Shown here: one piece after another, positions 1 to 5,650 of the stretch
How positions within the stretch are numbered: position 1 is the stretch's first letter
Layout: each line of letters opens with the position of its first letter
From: JBBQXY01 sp051004815
GTDB taxonomy: Bacteria; Chloroflexota; Ktedonobacteria; Ktedonobacterales; Ktedonobacteraceae
Length of the DNA: 5,749 nt
Direction of reading: 5' to 3'
Assembly: GCA_051004815.1 (NCBI GenBank)
Contig: JBPCJY010000152.1
Span: 1 to 5,749, forward strand
Program-made: the position numbers and the translations under genes
The notes under the pieces: generated by a model
Seen by the model: the letters and a program-made list of their open reading frames with translations, nothing else
The model's database searches: none
What the model was told of the DNA's origin: nothing

Positions 1-51
1 GTTCCTCGCCTTGTCATTCTGAGCGCAGCGAAGAATGACAAGGCGAGGAAC
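1..51. repeat. 51-bp hairpin-forming inverted repeat (dispersed repeat family)
   Basis: Bases 1-20 are the exact reverse complement of bases 32-51, with an 11-base loop (21-31), so either strand can form a 20-bp stem. The centre (12-36) is a 25-base core identical to 3007-3031 and to the reverse complement of 2971-2995. This marks a dispersed repeat rather than a gene-specific element. It lies 66 bp beyond the stop codon of the FtsH-like gene and could stop or stabilise that transcript. No T-run follows the stem on the minus strand within the window, so it is not a textbook intrinsic terminator. The bases between it and the stop codon (52-116) hold only a short palindrome, GATAGCTATC at 106-115. 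The repeat touches the window edge, so its full extent is unknown. Confidence 0.85.
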
Positions 52-116
52 CAGCCATTGCAAAAACTACCTGTGTAAGCCGCAAGGGTCGCCCTGGTCC
101 TCTCGGATAGCTATCT

Positions 117-2063
117 TTACTCATCAACAAAGCGCTGTAGCCCATCATCAATGAAAGGAAGCTGCGTACTACTCGCCTCACTATTGAACGATTGTGACGA
201 CGCGGATGCGTCTCCAACAGGACTATCGGACGATGAAGTATTCCCATTGCCGTTGGTACTGCCGCTATGAACGGTATTGCCGTTACTATGTCCGTTCCCA
301 TTGCCGTTGCTGCTGCCCAATAAGTCTTCAAAATCGCTGAAAATGGCGTGCGCAACACGCTTGGCATCGGCCTCGTCAATCAATTGTTTGATCTCGTCGG
401 CAACCAACTCTTCCCGTTCCATCAAGGCTTCGGCGACAGCGATGACCGCCTCGCTGTGTTCCTGGAAAAGGCGTTTCACTGCTTTGAACTGCGATTGCAG
501 CACAGCCTCTGTGCGCTTGCTCAGGTCAGAGACCGTGACAAGTTTTGTTCCCATGAAGGCCAGGCTGGAAGTGAAGGTGCCATCCATACCATAGATGCCC
601 ACGTAGTTGGCGGCTGTTTCTGTTGCGCTGGCAAAGTCACCGGTGACACCGCTCAAATTCACATCCAGGAAGAGTTCTTCCGCGGCACGCGAGGCCAGCG
701 CAACCTGGATACGAGCGAGGACATCTTCCCTGCTATGGGTAATGATCGTCTCTTTCTGACGCCAGGCTGCAAATGCCGCTGCCCCTTCCAGGTCGCCATG
801 CTTGTGCAGCGTCACAAAGGCTGGGAAGTAGCGATCCATCAGATAGTAACAGGCAACCGTGTGTCCGGCCTCGTGGTAGGACAGGCGTCTGCGTTCGATA
901 GCGGACAACTCGCTCAATTGACGCAGACCAAATTCATGGACATCCTGCGCCTCCACGAGGTCCTTATATCTGATCACCTCGCGCCCATCGAAGTGTGCGA
1001 TGATGACCGCCTCGTTTATCACATGCTTGATCGCCACCGGCGTGTAGTTGACCATGCGCGATGACAGCGCGGCGATAGAGATTTTGGCATCGTGTTGTAC
1101 CTTATTCAGGTAGTACACAATGACCTCTGGACGATACTTATCGGTTGGAGGCGCAACGTTGACCCGGCGGTCGAAGCGACCAGGACGCAGCAGGGCTGCA
1201 TCGAGAAAGTCTGGCACGTTCGTCGCCCCAACGGTCAGCACCGGCTCGTTTTGCACACGGCTATGGTACATGCCGATGGTACGCAGTACTTTTTTGAACC
1301 AGCCCGTCTCGATGTTGGGCGGGTCCATCTCCATCAGTAGTTGGTTCAGTCCACCGCCGCCCATCATGCCGCCGAACATACCGCCCCCCATCGCCATGTT
1401 TCCACCGCCGCTGCGCGAACGGGACGCACCAATCGCATCAATTTCGTCCATGAAGACGACGCAGCCACCATATTCACGCGCCAGGCGACGCGCCTTGGTG
1501 TACAAGCGGCGAATCATCAAGATATCCATACCAATGAACATGGCGCGGAAACTGGCCGCGCTGGCATAAGCAAAGGGGACACCCGCCTCGGTACTCATAC
1601 ACTGCGCCAGATAGCTTTTACCGGTACCAGGGTCGCCCGTGAGGAGCAAGCCGCGCACAGGTGAGCCGCCCATGTCCTGGAACTCTTTGACGCCGCGCAA
1701 CAGGCTCACGATACGCCGCGCCGCCTCCAGCACTTCCGGATTACCCTTATAATCATCGAACGTCACCCCCGTCTCCCCTGGCATCACCCAGTAGAGGCGT
1801 GGACGTCCCAGGAACCAGAAGATCGCCACAAATTGCATGATGCCAAAGAGGACGGCAAAGACAATCTGGAAGGCATACAGGAGTACCTCGCCCGGCGATG
1901 GCGACCGTAACTGCGGAGCAATAAACACGGCGAAATACCAGACGATGATGCCTACAATCACCAACCAGAGCCAACGCAGTCTGACAAACCGTCCAAACTG
2001 ATCCATCCCTAGATCAATAGACTTGTCCAGCTCGCCTTTTTTGCTTTTCGTTTTTTCTGCCAC
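117..2063 (-). CDS. FtsH-like membrane AAA+ zinc metalloprotease, reduced extracytoplasmic loop
   Basis: This 648-aa protein should be an ATP-driven membrane protease that unfolds and degrades membrane or cytoplasmic proteins as a hexamer. A Lys-rich N-terminus is followed by two hydrophobic segments (about 31-50 and 60-85). The AAA module has Walker A GDPGTGKS (143-150), a pore loop MFIG (175-178), Walker B with D206/E207, and a second region of homology with GATN (279-282) and arginine fingers R293 and R296. The M41 peptidase has HEAGH (397-401) and a likely third zinc ligand D476 in TGDFASAT, so it looks catalytically active. Three features are odd. Only about 10 residues separate the membrane segments, where E. 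coli FtsH has a domain of roughly 70. A Gly/Met-rich stretch (219-238) follows Walker B, with a further insert at about 249-272. The tail (583-635) is rich in Asn, Gly and Ser. The start is GTG, preceded by AGAAGGG. The symbol ftsH is withheld because this looks like a divergent paralogue. Confidence 0.93.
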   Translation of the reverse strand: MAEKTKSKKGELDKSIDLGMDQFGRFVRLRWLWLVIVGIIVWYFAVFIAPQLRSPSPGEVLLYAFQIVFAVLFGIMQFVAIFWFLGRPRLYWVMPGETGVTFDDYKGNPEVLEAARRIVSLLRGVKEFQDMGGSPVRGLLLTGDPGTGKSYLAQCMSTEAGVPFAYASAASFRAMFIGMDILMIRRLYTKARRLAREYGGCVVFMDEIDAIGASRSRSGGGNMAMGGGMFGGMMGGGGLNQLLMEMDPPNIETGWFKKVLRTIGMYHSRVQNEPVLTVGATNVPDFLDAALLRPGRFDRRVNVAPPTDKYRPEVIVYYLNKVQHDAKISIAALSSRMVNYTPVAIKHVINEAVIIAHFDGREVIRYKDLVEAQDVHEFGLRQLSELSAIERRRLSYHEAGHTVACYYLMDRYFPAFVTLHKHGDLEGAAAFAAWRQKETIITHSREDVLARIQVALASRAAEELFLDVNLSGVTGDFASATETAANYVGIYGMDGTFTSSLAFMGTKLVTVSDLSKRTEAVLQSQFKAVKRLFQEHSEAVIAVAEALMEREELVADEIKQLIDEADAKRVAHAIFSDFEDLLGSSNGNGNGHSNGNTVHSGSTNGNGNTSSSDSPVGDASASSQSFNSEASSTQLPFIDDGLQRFVDE

Positions 2064-2073
2064 TATGGTCTAT

Positions 2074-2080
2074 CCCTTCT
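2074..2080 (-). promoter_or_regulatory. Ribosome binding site of the FtsH-like gene
   Basis: On the minus strand AGAAGGG lies 10 bases before the GTG at 2063-2061. It supports that GTG as the start rather than the in-frame ATG at codon 20, which would remove the basic N-terminus. Confidence 0.6.
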
Positions 2081-2101
2081 GTTGCGGGGACAAAGGATCA
2101 A

Positions 2102-2761
2102 CTAAGTCAGTGGGGCACGGAAATCTACAAGGTTCACTTTAAGAAGGAGTTCAGAACCCTGACTGAAGGTGACAAAATGCCAGAGCAACAGTCCGGTGAC
2201 CGGGCCACCAGGACCGGTTGCCGTGAGGTCTACCTCTACAAAACTATCAACTGTAGCGTCGGACTCGCTGTATACCCCCGTCACATTGATGGATTTCCAG
2301 GTAAGATGCGCTTTCGACTGGCTGAATTGGTCTATAAATTGTTGCGGATCAGGAGGGCTTGCTATACTTTTCTCCAGCAGCGACATCTGCGATGCGTTAC
2401 CATCACGCAAGGCGTAGAGCCAATTTTGCACTACATCTCCCCCGCCATTGGTGCCACGCACATGGAAATTGAAAGGATCGTTTCCAATGCCAAAGGGGAA
2501 CTGCCCGGTCGAGAAGAAAGTGGTCGCGGCAACACTCACTAGTAAAAGAATGATCATCGCCAGCGTAAGTAATTTGTGGCCTCCGATGCCTCGTATCAGG
2601 TAGTAGACACCCTTGAGGATGGGACGGAAAATAGCTTTGAAGAACAGTGCCACAGGAGTCTGGCCCGTTCTTCTGCGGGCAGGTGTAGATTTGACTTGTT
2701 TTACTTCAAGCTTCACGTCGCGTTCTGGCTTCTGTTGCGTTGGTGAAGGGCCAATCATCAT
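2102..2761 (-). CDS. Single-pass membrane protein of unknown function, upstream partner of the FtsH-like gene
   Basis: I do not recognise this gene. From the chosen start it encodes 219 aa. A basic, Lys/Arg-rich cytoplasmic N-terminus (1-60) leads to one strongly hydrophobic segment (about 64-83, LLTLAMIILLLVSVAATTFF). A C-terminal domain of about 130 residues follows, presumably outside the membrane. That domain starts with a helix-like stretch (VVQNWLYALRDGNASQM) and continues with alternating beta-like strands ending in LLLKVNLVDFR, a layout that recalls NTF2-like domains (inference only). The reading frame is open from a GTG at 2821 (239 aa), but GAGGAG at 2770-2775 sits 8 bases before the ATG at 2761 and only 2 before the ATG at 2767, so 2761 is preferred. 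The gene ends 38 bp before the FtsH-like gene on the same strand, which implies one operon. It may be a partner, regulator or substrate of the protease. Confidence 0.8.
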   Translation of the reverse strand: MMIGPSPTQQKPERDVKLEVKQVKSTPARRRTGQTPVALFFKAIFRPILKGVYYLIRGIGGHKLLTLAMIILLLVSVAATTFFSTGQFPFGIGNDPFNFHVRGTNGGGDVVQNWLYALRDGNASQMSLLEKSIASPPDPQQFIDQFSQSKAHLTWKSINVTGVYSESDATVDSFVEVDLTATGPGGPVTGLLLWHFVTFSQGSELLLKVNLVDFRAPLT

Positions 2762-2769
2762 CGGCATCG

Positions 2770-2775
2770 CTCCTC
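2770..2775 (-). promoter_or_regulatory. Ribosome binding site deciding the start of the membrane protein gene
   Basis: GAGGAG on the minus strand is the only strong Shine-Dalgarno match upstream of this frame. Its spacing is 2 bases to the ATG at 2767, 8 to the ATG at 2761 and 11 to the ATG at 2758. The GTG at 2821 has no such site, so translation most likely starts at 2761. Confidence 0.6.
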
Positions 2776-2932
2776 GTATTTTTCCAGGTGTAGCAATTAT
2801 CCTGTAAAATATATATAGCACATCTATACAAGGTGTGCGCTACTTTGATACACTCTCTTGACGATATGCTGGTCTATCTGGAACATGAACCCCAGTATCG
2901 CTACCATACACTACCACGAACTATTTGGCAAG

Positions 2933-3104
2933 ATGTTACAACCTGGTGATGACCCAGAAGTCGGCCAGAGATTCTTCGCTGCGCTCAGAATGACAACCGG
3001 AGGGTCTGTCATTCTGAGCGCAGCGAAGAATCTGTCGCGTGCCTTCGACCAGCAGACCCGACTCCTGTCACCTGAATTTCTGGGTCATCACCAGGTTACA
3101 ACAT
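2933..3104. repeat. 172-bp nested inverted repeat, outer arms
   Basis: The outer arms are 2940-2959 (from AACCTGGTGATGACCCAGAA) and its perfect reverse complement at 3078-3097. After a 2-base mismatch the pairing continues for five more bases (2933-2937 with 3100-3104). Inside lies a second inverted pair (2969-2995 and 3007-3033). The left connecting segment is 9 bases (2960-2968) and the right one is 44 (3034-3077), so the structure is asymmetric. There is no open frame for a transposase and no obvious target-site duplication at the edges. The arrangement resembles a non-autonomous, MITE- or REP-like element in the divergent promoter region. Confidence 0.75.
2969..3033. repeat. Inverted pair of the dispersed 25-base repeat core
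   Basis: Bases 2969-2995 and 3007-3033 are perfect 27-base reverse complements separated by 11 bases (2996-3006), so they can form a long hairpin. Their core (2971-2995 on the minus strand, 3007-3031 on the plus strand) is identical to 12-36 at the left edge of the window. That makes three copies of one repeat within 3 kb. Confidence 0.9.
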
Positions 3105-3129
3105 AAAATATGCTTCTCTAACATCCGTT

Positions 3130-3138
3130 TGATATAAT
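3130..3138 (+). promoter_or_regulatory. Extended -10 promoter of the plus-strand cluster
   Basis: TGATATAAT is a perfect extended -10 element (TGn plus TATAAT at 3133-3138) of the housekeeping sigma type. No good -35 hexamer is seen at 16-18 bp, as is common for extended -10 promoters. Transcription would start near 3145, giving a leader of about 57 bases before the ATG at 3202. The right arm of the inverted repeat ends only 25 bp upstream, so the repeat borders the polymerase binding site. Confidence 0.6.
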
Positions 3139-3201
3139 GTACGTGCGTGGGTTTCATCTCTGGAAAGACCTTGCAAGTCCAGGTAGTGAAAGGCGGTCAA
3201 A

Positions 3202-4491
3202 ATGGACGATAATACAGGCAAGCCTGATGGCGCGGGCGCGTATATATGGTTGCGCCACACCACCCAATTTAAAGTGGGTGATCGCATACATACGATTGAG
3301 ATGAGCGTTCCCGTCCCTATCGGAGCGAGTGCAGAGATGCGCGAACGCCTATTCCGTGAGGCGGAAGCAGGTCTTGAACAATTAGCCAACCGTGTCGAGA
3401 ATCGTGCCGAACAAGTGGCACAGAATGCTCAGGTGACAACGCGCAATCAGCCTGGGAAGGTCGTTGCCCCAACGCCTAAAACAACTGTACCTCCAGCTAC
3501 GGCGTCGCCATCTACGTCCCAATCGACACCCCAAACGATCCAGCGTCCGGCAACACCGCCTTCACCTCCACCTGCTCCTATACAACTTCATGAACCTGCG
3601 CCAACGGCCTCTACCATGCCGCCCACGCGTGAAACAGTTCAACCGCCCACGTCGAACGATAAAGATCTAGCTGTTCCAGCGACGCGCCATTATATCGGGG
3701 CCAGTATGCCGAGCGCACCCGGCACGTCAGGAGATGTCAGCGGTAGCATGAAATTGCCACAATTCATTCAGTACATTAAAGAATCTATGGGTCTGACCCC
3801 TAAACAGGCCATGGATTTGCTGAATGTGAAGACGCTGAGCGGGCTGAATTTACGTGATGCCCTGGAACAGTTGCAATCCCTGGTGGTACGCGAAACCGTA
3901 GCCTCAACTCCAACGGTACCCACACCAATTGTACGCGAGCAAAAAGCAACAAAGCCAGATACGAAGACATCTCCTGCCAATGCTACGCCTGTGCCACCAC
4001 CATCAACTCCTACGCCTATACCGGTCGCCAGTGTGAAGACGCCTGGGCTGAAAGAGATTACCAACGCGGTCGTGCGCGATGCGCCTTCTTCCTATCCTGC
4101 TAACTTCGATGAAGAAATTGACCTGGATAATGATGAAGAAGAGGAATTAGATTTGGGTGGCGATGAAGGCATAGAGTTTTTACCAGAGTTGACCGACGAG
4201 GAGCGTGCTATCGCGGGAGAAGTATTCGATAAGCTGAAAGAGGCGCGTGGAACTTCCACGGCTAGCGAGCAGCGCTTGCGGGCAATGCATAACGTTGTCA
4301 ATGACCAGGTGAGCGATGAGCAGTTGCTACAAATTATCGACGGCGTGTGGGGCGTCAACGCCTTTAAGAAATTGAAAAGTGACCAGGTCGAGGCGTTGAT
4401 TTCCTGGGCCAAAAAAGACGAATTTATCAATGAGGCCGAGCTGGTCATTATGCTTATTCAGGAGGGACAATATGCGCGTAGTGACCGGTGA
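3202..4491 (+). CDS. Pro/Thr-rich modular protein with two related helical modules, function unknown
   Basis: I do not recognise this 429-aa protein as a named family. It has no signal peptide or membrane segment and should be cytoplasmic. The N-terminal part (about 12-75) has beta-like strands (YIWLRHTTQFKVGDRIHTIE), then PVPIGAS and an amphipathic helix. A Pro/Thr/Ser linker (about 88-160) leads to a helical module (184-228). A second Pro/Thr linker (232-280) and a highly acidic stretch (303-333) follow, then another helical module (353-405). The modules look alike: GLTPKQAMDLLNVKTLSGL corresponds to QVSDEQLLQIIDGVWGVNAF, each followed by L(n)xxxAxxxL-type residues. Similar small helical modules occur, as I recall, at the C-termini of Rad52/RecT-like and other phage or DNA-repair proteins, which hints at nucleic-acid work without showing it. 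AAGG lies 8 bases before the ATG. The 3' end overlaps rsmD by 20 bp. Confidence 0.85.
   Translation: MDDNTGKPDGAGAYIWLRHTTQFKVGDRIHTIEMSVPVPIGASAEMRERLFREAEAGLEQLANRVENRAEQVAQNAQVTTRNQPGKVVAPTPKTTVPPATASPSTSQSTPQTIQRPATPPSPPPAPIQLHEPAPTASTMPPTRETVQPPTSNDKDLAVPATRHYIGASMPSAPGTSGDVSGSMKLPQFIQYIKESMGLTPKQAMDLLNVKTLSGLNLRDALEQLQSLVVRETVASTPTVPTPIVREQKATKPDTKTSPANATPVPPPSTPTPIPVASVKTPGLKEITNAVVRDAPSSYPANFDEEIDLDNDEEEELDLGGDEGIEFLPELTDEERAIAGEVFDKLKEARGTSTASEQRLRAMHNVVNDQVSDEQLLQIIDGVWGVNAFKKLKSDQVEALISWAKKDEFINEAELVIMLIQEGQYARSDR
4460..4465 (+). promoter_or_regulatory. Ribosome binding site of rsmD inside the upstream gene
   Basis: AGGAGG lies 6 bases before the ATG at 4472, within the coding sequence of the 429-aa protein. 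It fixes the methyltransferase start at MRVVTGEAKG, the usual RsmD opening, rather than at the ATG at 4430 (14 codons earlier). It suggests that translation of the two genes is coupled. Confidence 0.85.
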
Positions 4492-5122
4492 GGCGAAGGG
4501 GCGCAAGCTCAAAGGCCCCAAAACCATTGGGACTCGTCCCATCATTGACCGTGTGAAGCAGGCTCTCTTCAACATCCTCGCCTCGCGCGTGGACGAGGCG
4601 CGTTTCTTAGACCTCTTCGCGGGTACAGGTAGCGTCGGTATCGAGGCTTTGAGCCGTGGAGGCGCTCATACCACCTTCATCGAAATGAATCACAAGGTGC
4701 TGGCCCTGGTGCGCGAAAATCTACAGATCACCGGTCTGGCTGATCGTGCCGCCGTCCTCCATGCCGACGCCTTCAAATTCTTGCAAGGCACGCAGCCCGC
4801 TTCCTCCCATGGCACCGGAGTCGGCACAAGGCATGACAAGTATGATATCATCTATGTGGCACCACCGCAGTATCAAGAGATGGCGGCACGCGCTCTAGCA
4901 ATGCTCGATACCTCCCCGCTTCTCGCTGAGGACGGTCTGGTCATCGTACAAATACATCCTAAAGAGCGACCAGGGGTGGCAGCAGTGCCACTAACCCACC
5001 TGGTATTGAGCGATGAACGACGCTATGGCAGTACGCTGCTCATGTTTTATACAACGCAAGTCATGCACCAAACAATACAAAAGGAACACACAACCGATGT
5101 CGATACAACTACAGAAGCTTGA
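4472..5122 (+). CDS. rsmD: RsmD-family RNA (guanine-N2) methyltransferase
   Basis: The 216-aa product belongs to the family that uses S-adenosylmethionine to methylate N2 of G966 (E. coli numbering) in 16S rRNA of the small ribosomal subunit. The family hallmarks are in order: MRVVTGEAKGRKLKGP at the N-terminus, TRPIIDRVKQALFNIL (21-36), the SAM-binding motif I FLDLFAGTGSVGIEALSRG (45-63), the acidic EMN after strand 2 (71-73) and RRYGSTLLMFY near the end (193-203). Motif IV is unusual: RsmD normally has DPPY or DPPF after a hydrophobic strand, but here it reads VAPPQY (129-134), so the catalytic Asp/Asn is replaced by Ala. The rest is well preserved, so this may be a lineage variant or an enzyme with a shifted substrate. 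An insert rich in Gly, Ser and His (about 107-122) precedes motif IV, and about 12 Thr-rich residues extend the C-terminus. The gene starts inside the preceding one and ends 45 bp before the HTH gene. Confidence 0.88.
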   Translation: MRVVTGEAKGRKLKGPKTIGTRPIIDRVKQALFNILASRVDEARFLDLFAGTGSVGIEALSRGGAHTTFIEMNHKVLALVRENLQITGLADRAAVLHADAFKFLQGTQPASSHGTGVGTRHDKYDIIYVAPPQYQEMAARALAMLDTSPLLAEDGLVIVQIHPKERPGVAAVPLTHLVLSDERRYGSTLLMFYTTQVMHQTIQKEHTTDVDTTTEA

Positions 5123-5167
5123 TTATAGTATCATTGCACCAACGCTAACCATTATTAGGAGCCAGAT

Positions 5168-5650
5168 ATGCTAAATAATCCAGGAACAGGAGGGCGTTTC
5201 GCCTTCCTGGACGCCGGTGAGACGGCCAAACGCCTGGGCATCGACCGCGTAACGCTCGATCAATGGGTACGCGATGGGCGCATCAAAGCCTATCGCGGCG
5301 TTGGTCGCGACTCCTTTTTCAAGTCAGCGGAGATTGATGTCCTCTATAAAGAAATACATCCAGAGGCCGCAATGGCGGCTGCTATCGCCGCCGACGAGCG
5401 TGAAACGGCCAGCGTTGGTCAACCAGTACAATTGACTGTACGCAAGAAGCAAGACCCCCAGATGCGCGTCTACCTGCGATTGCAAGCCGACGCCAAGTGG
5501 TACGATACCTCAGAAGCTGATATTCGCACCTGGTTCCAACAACTAGCCCCCGACGGCTACGAACGCAACAAAAAAAACGCCCAACACAGCATCCAAAAAC
5601 TACAATACCTCGTCAGCCTGATCGAGGAAGCTCAGGAGAAACAGCAATAA
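5168..5650 (+). CDS. Helix-turn-helix (MerR/excisionase-type) DNA-binding protein
   Basis: The 160-aa protein starts with a domain (about 12-60) of the HTH_17/MerR-like excisionase type: FLDAGETAKRLGIDRVTLDQWVRDGRI is the helix-turn-helix, followed by a wing-like GVGRDSFFKSAEIDVL. An Ala-rich helix (66-78) leads to a C-terminal helical domain (about 95-158) with RVYLRLQADAKWYDTSEADIRTWFQQL and an amphipathic, Gln/Glu-rich end. There are no cysteines, so it is not a metal-sensing MerR type, and no recombinase lies nearby to suggest a phage excisionase. A small chromosomal transcription regulator is the more likely role. AGGAG (5157-5161) lies 6 bases before the ATG. It follows rsmD by 45 bp on the same strand and probably belongs to the same transcript. 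A TATAGT at 5124-5129 could give it some independent expression, but it lacks a good -35. Confidence 0.82.
   Translation: MLNNPGTGGRFAFLDAGETAKRLGIDRVTLDQWVRDGRIKAYRGVGRDSFFKSAEIDVLYKEIHPEAAMAAAIAADERETASVGQPVQLTVRKKQDPQMRVYLRLQADAKWYDTSEADIRTWFQQLAPDGYERNKKNAQHSIQKLQYLVSLIEEAQEKQQ

Larger units (their letters stand above)
2762..3201. other. Divergent intergenic region with repeats and promoters
   Basis: These 440 bp separate the minus-strand pair from the plus-strand cluster, so both operons should start here. The minus-side leader is AT-rich (2805-2817). A weak minus-strand promoter can be drawn with TATAGA at 2823-2828 and GTATCA at 2846-2851, spaced 17 bp, but the match is poor. Bases 2933-3104 are a nested inverted repeat, and an extended -10 element for the plus strand lies at 3130-3138. 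An 82-codon open frame at 2858-3106 runs through the repeat and is not credible as a gene. Confidence 0.7.

Noticed and set aside
52..116. Possible terminator just downstream of the FtsH-like gene
   Set aside because: The minus strand shows only short stems (AGGG/CCCT, GATAGCTATC), and the TTTTT there does not directly follow a stable hairpin.
348..1064. Long plus-strand open frame of 238 codons opposite the FtsH-like gene
   Set aside because: It lies wholly antisense to a gene with intact AAA and M41 motifs. Its translation shows no domain, and no ribosome site precedes it.
2969..3033. Repeated units considered as a CRISPR fragment
   Set aside because: There are only two copies, in opposite orientation and 11 bases apart. 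CRISPR needs direct repeats with longer spacers of even length.
2858..3106. Plus-strand 82-codon open frame in the divergent intergenic region
   Set aside because: More than half of it is the nested inverted repeat, there is no ribosome binding site, and the translation merely reads through the repeat cores.
3096..3389. Minus-strand 97-codon frame overlapping the start of the 429-aa gene
   Set aside because: It is antisense to the start of a better supported gene, lacks a Shine-Dalgarno match and shows no recognisable domain.
4430..4471. Upstream ATG extending rsmD by 14 codons
   Set aside because: The strong AGGAGG at 4460-4465 lies downstream of it, and RsmD proteins begin at MRVxxGxxxG, which matches the ATG at 4472.
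5124..5129. TATAGT as a separate promoter for the HTH gene
   Set aside because: No -35-like hexamer lies at 16-18 bp and the TG of an extended -10 is one base off, so read-through from rsmD is the simpler explanation.
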